Below, in pieces: positions 31,701 through 46,700 of a stretch of DNA of 64,000 nucleotides. Under the pieces are notes generated by a model. That model worked only from the letters and a program-made list of their open reading frames with translations, was not told where the DNA came from and did not search any database. The translations under genes and the position numbers were made by a program. Origin of the DNA: Globisporangium splendens (taxonomy: Eukaryota > Oomycota > Peronosporomycetes > Pythiales > Pythiaceae). The stretch covers positions 496,001 to 560,000 of the forward strand of contig VFIW01000004.1 in assembly GCA_006386115.1 (NCBI GenBank). Direction: 5' to 3'. The stretch's first letter is position 1. Each line of letters opens with the position of its first letter.

Positions 31701-34700
31701 GCCAATTCATTTGACGCACGCGATCATCAAAGCATCCGTTACATTCGCTCCACATCGATATCTCCGATAGCATCGGATCTCCGTTGGATTCTCCTGTTTT
31801 CCCTTTGTGAGGGCTTCCATTCGGTCGAACGAACCGTCGCGTCGACTGGAGCGCACTTGATTCAGTCAATGCGTAGCTCGGGTTCTCGTCAAGCACATCT
31901 TGGTAGCCCATCATCGCATCACTTTCATGATCTCGTAAATCAACGAAGCGATTACCTTGGCCACTACCTCTCGAGGCAAGCCGACGACTCGGTAGACTTT
32001 GTTCAACTGCTCTCCCCAACGCAGATCCACTACTAGAGAGTAGCAACCGAACAGCTGCGCCAAAGTTGTTCTCGGTCTGGTGCAGTGCTTCAGCGCAGAC
32101 TTCCTCACGCTTGCCTAACACAGTGGCTAACTGACGGACATTGGGTGGGAACGACTCTCGCAATATATTTACCTATAAGAATATTAGAATGTATTCAGAT
32201 CACGAATCCATCAAAGCTGGTTAATAGCCAACAGGACAGTGCTTACCATTTCACGCGGATAGTTCAACTGGATGAATGCAAACGCGTCATCGAAATCTCC
32301 TTTAGTAGCACGTAGCGCTTGCTCGCATTGATCTTTCGTCACTACATACCCAGCATCTTGCAATCGAGCATGGAGTTCGGATGCAATCGCAGCACCACCA
32401 ATAGCCTATTTTCCATTTCAAATGCAAAGTCAAATGGTCAGTTGCAGCGTCACACATAGAAAAGGCAGTAAACATCTTTCCAATCACAACGTACCATTGA
32501 AGAAGTCGAAGAAGTGGCCATACTAAGCTCGCCTGACAAAGTCGTCAGTCTTGCCTTTGGAATGTCGTCCGTGAAGAAGCCCTGTGCACCGCTCCGCTGA
32601 ACAGTTTCTCGGTGAACGCTTTCTCTTCCTAGCGCAATGCGCAATGCTTCGTTCACAACACTGTCTTGCATTCTGATGCCTCCTGGCTCCCCGGGTACTA
32701 TACTTTCTCGTTGTTGATATGATGCTGGAGAAAGAACACCCGGTGGTACCATATTCTGATACATACTTGCCGTTGGTGAACCCACAGCAGGAGTTCCAGG
32801 AGCCTGCAAAATCGAAGATCGTGGAGAATTGAATCCGCCAACACGAGGCGAATCGACAGCCGGGTTGGGAGAAATTAATGCTCGTGGAACTTCGCTCTCG
32901 GCGATTGAAGTAATAAGCCGTAGTCCTTGTGCTGCTGCAATGCGATTGCGTGAACTTTCTACCCGAGTCGCCGATGGCTCGTTTGATCGAGCTCCGCGAT
33001 TTTGAATCTCAGCAGGGCTTCTAGGCTCTACAACTCCTGGAGTGCCGTTTTGTGGTTGCTGATACTCTTGACCAGGAATCGTAATGTTCAAATCACCAGG
33101 GTTTTGAGGCGTCGTAATAATTGAGGGCGGTGCAAGTCGGCTGGTACCACCAGTCCCTGGGACCCTGACATGGAACTCGTACGTCACTAAACCACCTCGA
33201 GAAAGAATAAGCGAAATACGGGATCCAGGCGTTATGCGAACGCTCGTGCCATGGACTCGTACTCCATTCACTATGGTTCCATTTTTGCTGAAATCTTGAA
33301 GCTCGAAATAATCCTCACTTGTTTCATTGTCGCGACGAATGCGCCGCAAATGAAAGTGGTGTCCACTGACGCTTCGATCATTTACAACGAGGTCGCACGA
33401 GTCGGCAGCTCGACCAACACGCACAATCGGTGCCGACAAGTGGAATGGCGCGAAGTCAATGCCCGAGTGGGGTACACCGCTTACATTTTCATTTTCATTC
33501 AACTGAGGTAGCGGCTGTAGCACACCCCAGACACCAAACGGGAGATCATTGGGTGAGTTGCGGACATGGCTATTCGCATTCGAACGTACCCCCATGGCAC
33601 CACCGACGGGACCTCCAGCTTTTAGTCCTCCATGAGAGAACGTCATCATATTCCGACGAGGCGACTGAATTGCGTCAATGCCCCAACTCAGTGCGTTCTC
33701 TTTACCCAGCTTCGACACAACTTTTTCTCGTATTTCGCGTTCGTAGTGATCCAGCGTGGAATCGATCACTAACTCCGTATCCAGGCATATTTGGCGCTGT
33801 TTCAGACCCACCCACTTGCTGTGCAGGAGATTCATGTCGTCCAACCCTCGTGTTGACTGCTTTCCATCCAGCTTCGTTGACATCAGATTACTGACATTTG
33901 ATAGCGCGTTCTCAGATGCCAGCAAAACTGCAAGGTTTGCAACAAGCTGAGAATCTGAGTTTGCCAACGACGGGATAGGAGACGGCACCTGCATCAGCAA
34001 AGAGGACAGAGCCTTTGTCGATCGCCACTGAATCTGCTTCTTGAAAAATGTCAGTCTTCCTCGAAGAATCTCCTGGACCGAGTTATTCTGTGGCTGATCG
34101 AGCTCCGAGTGAACTGCAAACTCATCTACGATCGGTAAAACCATAGTTGAGAGAGTAGTCACGATGCTGTCAATATTGTCAAACATCCCCAGAATTGCAG
34201 GCACGCGTTCACGGCTTTGCAGATTCTTGATAGGAATGGTGACGGTGGATGGTGTTGAGTCCATGAAATCGCTTTCGAGACTATCGTCGTTCGTGAGCAT
34301 CACAAACGCCATGGTTTCAGATCGAGGCTCTTGCTTGATTCCTGTTAGCAATCCCGATCTGCTGCTTCCGTTGAACTCACTGCTCTCGATGGAGACATGT
34401 CCGCCTTCCCTGAAAAACTCAGTGTGACCACCGACGATGCTGATCGCAGCTAGTATGGTTGCCAAACCATCCAATGCATCTTTTGCTTTTTGCCAGTGCA
34501 TCAGCGATTTCTTGTCTCTCGAATCGATCGCACCTTCCAAGTCCATCCCTTGTTTGTCTTCGGAAGAGTTGCCATCCGGAGAGGCGCTGTCATCAATTTC
34601 AGGAGAACTCGTCGACTCTGGCTTTCTCACGCTCGCCGTGTCGATTGACAGCTTCACGTCTGCTATATCGATTTTGTCAGCGCTCTGGACAGCCGAAACG

Positions 34701-37700
34701 TGTGGTCCAACTGCCTGGGCTTGCACATTCGCGTAATACGTGCACACGCTGTCCAGGACTTCGCCAAGCTTCTCTGTTTTCACGAACCCGCGATTCAGAG
34801 CAGCATTGACGGCTACCTTCCAAGTCGGATAAAGTGTCAAATAGCGGATTAGACTGAGAGCCTCGGATGACTTTGCTAGTGCAACGTGATTCTTTTCAAG
34901 CGTGTGCATCTGGATATCACTGACATTGCAGTCGCCAATAGTTGATGCCCCCTTTAGACACTTTGCATTGCGGCACAGAACGGAACTGGAGCATTCGATG
35001 CCGAGTTCATGCACACAAAGCCTTGGTCGAAGAACTAGCGGACTTCCTACCAGAAGCAAGAGCGAACTCATAATATCGCCTGAGAATGCTGACGATGGTT
35101 TAATGCTCCGATGGATTTTGTTGAGTGACGATATTGAGTGGAGTGGGAACACCAGCATCGCCAAGCGAATGCAAATCGTTGCAGACGACAAGTCAGACGA
35201 GTCCATTCCTTTGATGACCTGTTCGGTCACTTCTTGGCTGCCAGCAATGATAGAACTGACATCACTGTCAACGGATCCGCATCGCAAGAGCACCCACAGC
35301 AGTTGATTTCGGTAGAAGTGGGCATACGCGCCATCAATTGGCGCATCGTGAGCTCTTGGAGAACCAACATTCTTTGTAGAAAAATACTTCAGCAATCCGA
35401 TGCAGGTATTTTTCAAGCTGACACATGTTTCCAAATGGATTCCTGGGTCGGTTGATATCAAATCCGCATCCTTCGATAGTGTCTCTGCTTGGACAACCTT
35501 CAAATTTTCAAGTAGAAAATCAGTAAATGTGCGAAGGACTGGGTTCACAACTTTCTTGAGTGAGGACGATGCTTTGCTCTTCTCAATGGAAGCACGATCT
35601 CGCAACGACTGATACATCAGCGCTCGCGTCAGCGCCCATGCGGCTGCTTGAAGTTTCACTAGAGGCATCATCCGATGAATGTTGGCTCTCTTAATTGGGA
35701 TTGGAGCTCTCTTGGTTGTCAATTCACTTGCACTGTATCGATCCATTTCTTTCATAAGCGACTCATAAAGGACATCCGAGTTGGCCAAGCCGTTGTGCTC
35801 CGGCAAATCTTTCACTTGAGCTGGGTCATCTTTTCCGTTCTCCGGGTCGTGGCTTTGATCAGACCGTCCTGTCAATATATAGGAGCTGTAAAACCCTGCT
35901 GCGATGCGCACGACGTCGTCGCTCGACAGCGAGTTTGACGGGACAGGAAGAGGCAGATCTGCTGATGGAAGTGTTCTCGCTCCAGCGCCCAGTTGGCCCT
36001 TATTGTTTCGTCCGAACACCATCACTCGGCCGTTCGAGAGCAGAATGAGCGTGTGATAGCAGCCGCAAGACGTTTTCTTGATCTTTGACGATAAAGGCAA
36101 CGGAACACATTGAGGGGTGTTCTTGTGGTCCTTGCTGCCAATTCCGAGCTGGCCGTAGTCGTTTCTGCCCCAGGTGATGAGTTTTCCTTTTTCCGTCACC
36201 ACGACAGTATGGTAATATCCACAGCTCACATCAACAATCTTCTCATCGTTGTCATTGGTGGAGATCTTCACCAAGTCCGGCACTTTCACGTTTCGTGCAT
36301 GACCGAGACCAAGTTGCCCATAGTCATTCTTTCCAAACGCATACACTTCCCCACCTGCTGTCACGACGACGGTGTGGTACAAGCCACATGCAACCTTCGT
36401 GATCACTTGACTGAACAACGCGTCAACAAGTTGCGGGGTGTGCTGATGCTGAGTGTGATCCAGACCCAGCTGGCCGCAATCGTTCATCCCAAACGTGAGT
36501 AGCTCCCCTGCACTTGAGACGACTGCGCTGTGGTGGTAGCTTACTGCAGCGCAACTGATGTGATATTTCTCGCGCAAGGAATCAATCAACCTCGGAGTGT
36601 GGCTTTTAGAGATCGTGGATCCCAGACCAAGCTGTCCTCGATCGTTGTACCCCCAGGAGTAAACCGCGCCGTCCGAGGTAACGGCAAGCATGTGCTCGCA
36701 TCCGTTTGCTGCAGCAACCATCTCAATCGGAATACCACCCAATGCGCGAACAGGAGTCGCTAAAATAACTCGCTCTTCAAAAGTGCCATTGCCGCATTGA
36801 CCACTTTTATTGAGACCGCATGTGTACACAGTCCCATCTTTCACGACGACCGCGAGCACTTCATTGCCGCCGGCGATATCACGTACACTTTTCGCCGAGA
36901 AAAACGGAACACGCTCCAGTTTGCTAGTCGAATTGCAATGCCCAAGACAAAGTTCACCATAATTGTTCTGGCCGCATGAAAACAATTCGCAATCGTCGAA
37001 CGCGGTCACTGAAACGTTTTCCGATACTCCTGGTCGACTAGCAGATGCGGAAATCCCGAGATCGAAATGCGGTGTCAGTGAAGGCTTCGCTTTCTTTGTG
37101 ACATCAAGAAGAGCCGACACTTTCTCGTTCCAAAATTTTCGAGGCGCACACAGTACAGCCTTTTCACCAATCTGCATGTCATTGCGACCTTCTAGTGCTG
37201 TGGTGTACGCGTAGTACAGATCGTCCAGCGAACCTCGGTTGTCATCGTAACAAGCCGAACACATCTTCACGGTGTCGTCATCTTTTAGTCCGTAGTACAC
37301 ACCACACAATGGGGATATCTTGCACTCTTCGCAGCTGTACGAACCAATCGCCTGCTCATTGTAAGCTGGTCCATTTTCGCGATCAAACGCACCACAAAAT
37401 CCAATGTATCCGACGTCAATATTGGATCCAGACGAGGGGCAAACCAACTTAACCAGCACATATCTCCCTGTGACTGGACATGCGAGCTGCTTCGAGATTT
37501 GTGCACAGTTCCCATCCAGTACAAAATAAGCGACTGGGAGGGACTCATCTCGTTGGCACCTGTCATTCGCTGGGGGAAATGGCAATGCAGCAAATTGTTC
37601 AGGCGACATGTCGTCAAAATCTTGGAAATATTCTAGATCTGGCGAACTGCTCGTTACAAACACAAGCGCGTGGCGAACAGGACTGGAGTACCCGGGTCCT

Positions 37701-40700
37701 GGTCCACGAATGGTGATGTAACTGAGGCAAAACGGAGTGTCCACTTCGTGCTTCAGTACCAAGTTCACATTGCTGCCCTTCGCCGAGCTGAAGACTGAAG
37801 AATCATCCAGCAAACAGTTTTTCGGCGAGTGAGACGAGCTGAACTCGCCACCATCGCATGCTTGCACTTGGAGTTGCAGACTCTTTCCAATTTGTAGTTC
37901 ATTAGACGAGGTCGGATGATAATTATGGCGTTGACCGACTGGGTGAAACGTATTTGGCGGAAGCTCTGGCCGCGACTGCGGGTGAAAATTGACACAGCAG
38001 ACTGTCCCGTTACACAGAACAGAGACCGCAGGAAACAGCGACTTCTTGGAGGCGCTAACATCAATGTTGAACACTGTTGGATCTTTCTGGTTGGAGTAGG
38101 TCGTGACCGTCCCCTTTTCGAAATCAAATAGCACTCCAAAGACACTTTTGCTCCAAGCCTCTTCCAGGCTATCACACTTGAACGTCGCTTTACTTGGTAA
38201 GGCATCGTCAAAGTTGTTGAAATCGCTCCCAACAATCCCAAAGCCCATGTTAAAGCGGCCATCTCGTCCAGGACAAAGAATGTGAACTTCCACAAAAATC
38301 GTCCCACAGTCAAAGCCCTGGCACGCTAACACTGTCTCAAAGTGGTTCTCGACGCCACTGGAATCGCCGGCCACGATAGTTGTCGCGCTTGATGATAGCT
38401 GGATGTGTCTGCCTTTTCGCTTTCCATCCCAACTGATCAAAGATCCGTCAAATGGTACGGCCACAAGACCACCTGAAACTACAGCACTTTGGAACTGGAG
38501 TCCACTCGTCAGAGACCACAGCTTGACAGGAATTGGTGCAGACAGATCAAAACATACTTCGGCTTCCCGAATTCCGAGTGTTGGATAATAACCCACCGGA
38601 ATGCTTTCTTTTGATCCAAGTCGAATACTGTAGACACACTTGGTTGCGTTGAAGAAATCAATTTTCCGCTCGTCGCAGCTGAGAAGTACCCCAAGAACGC
38701 CGGCTCCACGCCATCGGATTCCTGATTTTGCACAACCATCTGATGGGAGTGCATCTTTGTAAAGGTGTATGCCATTCGGACTATTTTCATCGACGAAATT
38801 GAGATCCGCTGTCCCGCACGTGACTCCAATAAACACAGGACGGTCACTCTGAGCGCGTACAGATACTTCCCAGTACCATCTGCCTCGCTTCAACACTTTA
38901 TCAAACACAGCCAACCCACCATGACAGCCGCTTGGTTCAGACGAGCTCTCGCCGGTGAGCCCACTTTTGTGTGTTAACGTTAGCTTGCGAAGATCTGTGC
39001 CAATCGTGATGTTGCGTGAGCAAATGATCTTCGGACATTTGGAGCCAGCTCCAGCAGGTAAAATTGGACAATCATACTGTAAATGATCAGCACTGGAGTC
39101 ATCGCAAAGATCAAATTGAAGGGAGTCTTTCCAGCTGGTCCAACTGATCAATTCGGTCAACAGAGAAGGAAATTTGATCCGGTGAATATGATCCCAATCG
39201 CTCGATCTATATGGCAAACAGCACGCTTCTAGAACGAGGAGCGTGTCGTGAATTGCCTTTTGCACCAATCCCATGCTTGGTTTCTGGTCACTTTTTGCGT
39301 TCGAAGATTGAACAACGCGCTTAATTTCGGCCAAATGCCCGGTGCATGATGCGAGCAGCGAAGAGAGAAGGTTGAAAAGCTCATCGCCGATCATTGATGA
39401 CAGTCTTGACCCGGCAAACTCCAAATCCTGCAGATAATGGACTTTCACGGTGGACATGTCACTTGTTATACCTTCACTCATGCGTCCCGCTTTTGTCGTC
39501 GATCTCTTAAACGCCGAAGATAGCACTGGGATGATGTGAAACCGCGAGCTTGGTATCGTTTCAGTACATCCAAGCAACTGGAGGAAGCTCTTGATGCCTT
39601 TTAGGCGCTGTTGAGCTCGATGCTGGTGAGATTCTAGTATTGTCTTCACGATTTCTTCTCGACTCACTGGAGCCTCGTCGTCGGCTTGACTCGAGTTAGT
39701 TGGACGAGCGGCGGACTGTTGTAAGAAGGAGAAGATGTCCAATTGGATACGCTCGTCTTCCTCTTCGATCATTTCAACCGACTTTGTTTGCATCAACTTG
39801 TTCAGTTGTCTCGCAGATTGCTCTTCAATAGATTTCTCCGACCCAACAGTAGTGCAGTCTTTTGTTGCCTTGGAAAAATCTGCCGCAACGCCAGGAGCGA
39901 GAGCAGGAGTTAGATCAAAAGGCTGCATTTAAAACAAAATATAAACGGCATTCTTACCATAAGCTGGAGTAGATGATATTCCAGGTAGCAACTTCAAGGG
40001 TGAAGAGCAAGCTCCCGGGGTAGCGATCGGAGCTGGTGATAGCTGAAGAAGTAGAAGCGCACGGCGAATGATCGGCTCACAAACCGCATTATATAAAGTT
40101 TGCTGACGCTCTTTCATATCGGCTTCGGGAGTGAAAGTATCGGTACTCGTTTTCTCACTAGGTAAATAACAAACAAATCTGTTCAGCGGCGATATTTTAC
40201 AAATCCGTCCTTTCACTCCAGAAACAAACCCACCTTGAAGAAGCTGCAAGCTTTTGCTGCTCGCGGACAATCCTGCACAGATAGCACACACATCGTCAGT
40301 TGAATGCTGGGTATGATATGATTTAGCACACATACAACTTACCATCGACGAAGCTGCAAGGCCGATCTCCACGCATCCACAACGGCTTCGGAAGGAATGC
40401 CATCCTTTGACAGAGGCTCAGCCATGTAATAAACATTGCTATGCTTCAGCAGAACTGCAAAAGCAACTCGCACAGCTCGGTCGACAGCCTCATAGCCCCC
40501 ACTTTTCTCTATTGCCGCATCAATGCTGTCTTGTCGTTTCAAGCGGGTAGCTCGTAGCTGAGGATTTCCCCCACCAAAGCCAGCCCCAGGATCGAGAGCA
40601 TGTCGCACCTTGTCTACCAATTTCTTTCCCGGTCCACTGTTTTCGACAATTTGCTGCAAAAGTAGCTCGTTTCGCCCAACTTGACCATTCAAAGACTCCA

Positions 40701-43700
40701 GATGAGAGTCATCTCGAGGAGACTTGGCAAGACTTGAGTCTTCCTCTAGCCCTCCTTGAAACAGTGGCGATGAGACCCATCGTGGATCAATGACGTTATC
40801 TAAAGGAGGTTCGGTTCCAGTGATCAATGCCGCCGCGTAGTTACTGCCTACCCAGACCAAGATCTTTTGTAAATCTTGTAGCCAAATGCAGCCTTCATCC
40901 AGAGCAACGTCCGGAAATTCCAACTGACACGCGACGTCTGACGATATTGGAGTACTTTTGTTTTCCGATGAGCTCGAACTGGATTCCGCGCTCTTCACAC
41001 GCGACACCACTGGAGACACTGGGTATATGTGCTGCGATAATATCGTCCGATTCGGAGAAAACGAGACTTTGTCTTGCTCGTACTCCAATTGCCGCCCTTC
41101 TGAAGCGCTTGAATGTCGAAAGCATCTGACCAGCAGAGTTTCCGCACAAAATAGCTTCATCAAATCCGACGGAATTGTTATCCTGTGCAATTCGACCCCG
41201 TTTTGGCAATCGTTGACCTTGCGGTGCTTGAGTCCTGGGCAGCTGCTAGTCTTCTTCCAAATACTCCTGAAAATCTCGCCGTATGTAAAAGTCAGATCTC
41301 CGTTGAGCGACAAGCAAGTCGCTAGTTCTCTTGAGATTTGGGCACGTTGAGAGGTATCGACTTCCAGGTCAGCGCCATTGCATTCGCTTGAGATTCCTGT
41401 TGAAGGGACGCTCGTCGAAGAGTTTTGCTCCAGGGTTTTCTCTCTACTCAACGCCTTCAGCGTCGAATGAATTGCTGACGTCAGTTGTTCCAGCTGCGGC
41501 CAGAAGTCGTTTAAAATAGTAGGCAGGGACTGGCGAATTCGCGGGAGCGAGAATACACTCAGCAGGGTGAATGGGAGCAGCTTGCCTGCAAAAGCGTTCT
41601 GGATAATGAGAGGTAGTTTCAACACCTGCCTGCCCTGCATTGACGCCGCGTGCTGGAGGAGTCTCGACGTGAAAAGCACGAACTTCAAGCACACTGACTC
41701 GACTATACGCCATCCATCTTGTGCGTTCAGTGAGCACCAATAGATCGCAGCTCGCAGCAACACATTGAGGCACTTGAACTCATGGCTGTTTTCGAGCATG
41801 TCGAGAGCCTTTATTGGCGTTGGAGTCTCGCCGACTTTGTCAAAGTCACCCAGAAGATCACACGTTTGCCTCCATAAAGCGTCCATAAGTGTATCCGCAA
41901 ACTTGATGATGATGATCGTTGATGTGAGCGTGGTATCAGGTGATTCGAAAAGATGATCCGATTCGTTCATCAGCTGAAACAGCATTTTTGCAGACGTGAA
42001 GCATGGCACCAGCATAGGGACTAATAGCTTTTTCGTCGGAGAGCGATCACTGTGGCTAGCTGACGTATCCGTGAGCAACCGATTCATGACCTGGACTCGA
42101 TCGAGCAAAGACGGGAACAGCGTCGAGAACCCATAGTAGATGGATGAGGCAGTTTCTTGCTTCACAGCATGATAGAACCATAACAGTTCCCCAGATGATG
42201 GAACCTTTGGGGAGTGCTCTGCTATCTGGAACAGCAATTCACGAATCGAATGAAGGACACCACCCGGCTTCGTCGAAAGTGCTGACAGACCAACTTCTGC
42301 AGTATCCAAGCAGCAGCGCGATAGCTACAGATATAAAGACAACAAGACGTGAGACAGCTGAGTAAATACGTGAAGCAACTACAAACAAACGCAGTTGTAC
42401 TCACCTCAAAAAAGTTCAGCTTGAGAAGTCGTGTCGTGACCAAAAGTGGATACAGGACTTGAATTATAAACTCGCTGTGATTGGAATGCTCTTCAAATGA
42501 TTGCACACCCACGAATCGAGGAGCAATACTATCCAGTAGCAAGTACAGCGCTGTGAAAGTTTTTTCCTTGGGATCAATGCAAAGTGACCGGTAAGTACAC
42601 CGAGATAGCTGAATTGTTTCAGTGTCTTCAGCGGGGGTATCATTTCCAGCTAGTCTATCCAAATGCGACAGCACACAGACAGCAGAGTCAAGTGCTTCCT
42701 GAAGACAATGTTGCGTAGTCTTGCTAGTTCCGGCTCCACATTTTGCCCTCAAGACTCCCAAAACATGGGCCGACTTCCCGGCTGTCGATACGTTTTTTGC
42801 AGGATCGATATTGTACAACCTAGCCGAGTCCGAGGTTGCAATGCAGCACAATTGATTCGTCGCAGCCACAGCACCATTTATCTTCAATTTTCCTCCAAAC
42901 ACATGCAGATTCCCGTCTACTCGAGGAGACTGGACAGAATCTGACGCACTGTATAGTGCAGTCGCTGTGCCTGACATTACAAACAGTGTTGCGCAAGACC
43001 AGCCTTCGATGTTGTCTTCAAAGCTTAACTCAATAGGAGTCCACTTTTGCAGAGTGATGGAATAGCACCATAAATCATTCAGGTGTTGCCCTGATCGATC
43101 CACTCCGCCGTATACCCACACGTTCCCAAGGTCAGAGCAAATGCTGTAGTTCATTCGCGGCTCTGGCATCACGGGGTTGAATTCGCTCCGAGGATGAGGC
43201 AAGCCTTCACCACTTGCTTCTTGCGGGCTTGAAATGTTATCGTCATGGCACAGGTACCACTGACGATCAAATGTGTTGTATCGCCACAGGTCTGCGCGCA
43301 GCTTGTCTTCTTTATCTTGACCGCCAAACACGTACACACATTCTCCGATCACGGCACAAAAGCAACCAGTTCTTGGACCTGGATCCAACGATAACGAGCT
43401 TGGAAGACGAGACCACGAGTAGTCATCAAGGGACAAATACCAGGCATCTCCAAGCACATCATTATCCGTTGACTTGCCTCCATACATGAATACCATCGAA
43501 TCAAGTCGAACTCGAATTGACGCTGCGGTGTGAAAAGCTCGAGGTTGCGGCAAAGACGTTGCAGCTCCAATCGAGCCTTGAATCAGTTCCCACGCTGGCA
43601 GCGATCCGTCTGCATTCTTCAATGTTGAACACTTGTATAAATCCATATGACGTGAGGACGGGGTGTCGCTCTCACCTCCTATCACCAGAATCTGATCGTC

Positions 43701-46700
43701 ATCAATCGCGACAACCTGATGGCGGCGAATATTTATCGGAAAATCGGTCCATCTTTCCCATCGTTTGTTTTCCAGACAATACACCCAAACTTGATTGCTC
43801 TGGGCAGTCTCATTCCCAGTCGCACCGCCAACGACACTCCCACCGACTACAAACACCATGTTCTTCACCAAAACCGACGCAGAGCCTTCTAATACTGGAG
43901 GGTGAGCTGACGCACCCGTGACTTCTTTACTCGGACCCTTGAGCACAGCACTGGATGCAGGAGTCACTATAGCTCTCGAAATACTGTCGAAATCACTCGC
44001 AATCGTTGGTGGGTACGCGAAAGGCTGATGGCCAAGGTTCACACGAATGATTTCACCTCTCTCCAGACTAATTCCAGGCATCAATCCCGTCTTCTTATCT
44101 GATGGACTGCACTTGAATTCTGAGTACGCAACCCCCAAATTGATTCCGTTGCGAAAGAATGACATTTTGCACGTCGTCAAATCCAGCAAGCATCCAATGA
44201 CATCTCCAGCTTTCCACTTTTCGCCATAAGAGGAAGATCCGCTGTTCCATCTTCGTTGTCGATTCCCGTCGTACGACCAAGAGTGAGCGTGATCTCCAAC
44301 ACCTTGACCTTGACCGGAGCTTCCTTGAAAGTACCCATCAATCCAGCCAATCTGGATAAGTCCGCTGGTCACCACTTCCACTTCGTAAAACCACTTTCCC
44401 TGGAACAACGATACCCCAACAGTCGAAATCGATCCGAAGTTGCTCAAGCCTTCAATCTCACCGGAGTGATCGAGGTCAACTCGGCCACAAATAGATACGA
44501 TACAGCTCTGGTCTAGAACAACCGTATCGCCATCATCGTTTTCTCGCTTTCGCTCAACTATCAGCGACGTTGTATAAAATCCCGCGGCCACGTCGATACA
44601 GCGTCGAGAATTCTTCTCGGGTCGGACCTTGAGTGGAACAGGTAGCAAGGAATCCGAACTTCCTCTATTACCGAGCTGACCTTTGTTGTTTCTGCCGAAC
44701 ACGAACACTTGTCCTTGCTTTGATAGTAAAACGGTGTGATAGCATCCGCATGCACCACGAATCATACGGGTATTCGCTGAGATCGCCACAACGTTGGGAA
44801 CATTTTGGTGAATCTTTGTCCCGATGCCAAGCTGACCGTAGTCATTGCGTCCAAACGAATACGCTCGTCCCGTTGTGCTTAGTGCGATGGAGTGATAGTA
44901 ACCACATGCGACGAAGCAGATCATTTCGTTTGGTACCGCCGCGAGGGTTGGAACCTTCACTTGCCGGCTGTGACCCAGGCCGAGCTGACCGTAATCGTTC
45001 TTTCCGCACGAATAAAGCTCACCCGACGCTGTGCAAATAGTCGTGTGGTAGAGACCGCAGCTCACCATTGTGACTTCTTGACTTTCGAGAGACTTCACCA
45101 GTTGTGGCGTCGATTGGTGTTGAGTATGATCAAGTCCCAGCTGACCACAATCGTTCATTCCAAAAGTATAAAGTTCTCCAGTATCGGTTACCATGGCGCT
45201 GTGGTGATAGCTCACTGCAGCAAAACCGAGCTTCTTGTCCTTCATCGATTCGATCAATTTTGGGATATGGATCTTTGTCGTCAAATTCTCATGTCCAAGT
45301 TGCCCGCGGTCGTTATAACCCCAGGAATAAGCTAAACCAGTCTCAGTCAGAGCAATCATATGCTCACATCCGTTGCTGGCCGCAATGAACTTGATCTTCT
45401 GAGAGCGCAACGCTTGAACTGGGCGAGGCAGCATAACTCGTTCATCGAAATGACCTTGGCCACACTGCCCACTTTTGTTAAGACCACATGTCAAAACTAC
45501 GCCGTCGTTTGTGAGGATGGCAAGCGTTTCGTTGCCACTCACGACTTGTCGGATATCATCCCAACCGCACAATGACACACTGGTTAACTGGTGTCTCTCA
45601 ATATCATCGCCAACACCGAGCTCACCGTACGAGTTCTGACCGCAGCAATAAAGTTCTCCTGACGCTTCACACTTCCCGTACATAGGCTGCTCTTTCAATG
45701 CTGCCAACTTGGACAAAGTCACACCGATGTTCACAGACGTAGACGAAGGCTGCTTCATGAGCCATAACACAACAAACAGGACTGTCGCCAAAGAGCCGCG
45801 TGCTAAGCCAATTTGTGCGAGTGTTTCAACGGTCGATGCTCCAAGACGAATCTCCATTTCAGCAGAGTTGCTGCTTGGCACCGGATACGCTAACTCGCCG
45901 AGACACTCACTGAGTAGGTTGAACGCTGACGATGCTGAAGGCGCCAGATACATACTATCTGAGTACGTTGTCGGTTTCAATGACAGCAAATTGTCTTTTA
46001 TCATTTGCAACGCGTGCAAGTAGTGCTCGGGGTTATGTGCTCGCGTAGCCTTGAGTAGGTGCGCAACTAAGTCCCATCCCATCGCCATGCAGTTCTGTGT
46101 CGGCAATGGAAGAGGCGGTGGCGTCACCTTCCGCTGTGATGCTGCAAGACTTCGTGCAGCCGTCAAGCGTTGCTCGTATCGATACTTTTCTTTCTTGGCG
46201 AGTTGATATAGGCTTTGCAAATTTTTCACATAACTGCCAACGCGCGCATCAAAGACACCAGGGGTCGCACCATGTTCTTTCATCGAGTCCCCCGCAAGAT
46301 GAAGTGACTCAACGCTGCTTCGACCAAATTGGTCAATGGGCAACGACGCCAAGTTGGAGATATACTGGAACAAATCGTTCACGGAATCTACCGAGTTCAC
46401 GATCTCATGCAGTTGCTGCTCTGCATTTTGTGACGCAATCGCACCACTCACTTCATTTTCTATAGACAACATTCAGCGTTAAAAATGTGAGCGGGCTAAG
46501 TTTTTCAGTGACATGCTTAATCAACGTACCTTTTGGGAGGAATCGAATCGAGTGGTTGAACTCTAAGATCTTCCCAAGCGCGTCTTTCATGTCTTCCGTC
46601 GTCACACTCACGGCACCACCAGCAGGGTCCCCGGCTTTAACTGTATCACACAGAGGTACATACGTTGGTGGCAGCGGATGCAATCGCGCCGAGTGGCGTT

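Noticed and set aside
32450..39928. A separate 2492-codon gene starting at 39928
   Set aside because: The ATG lies inside a good 78-base intron, and the frame continues from upstream exons of the HECT gene in correct phase.
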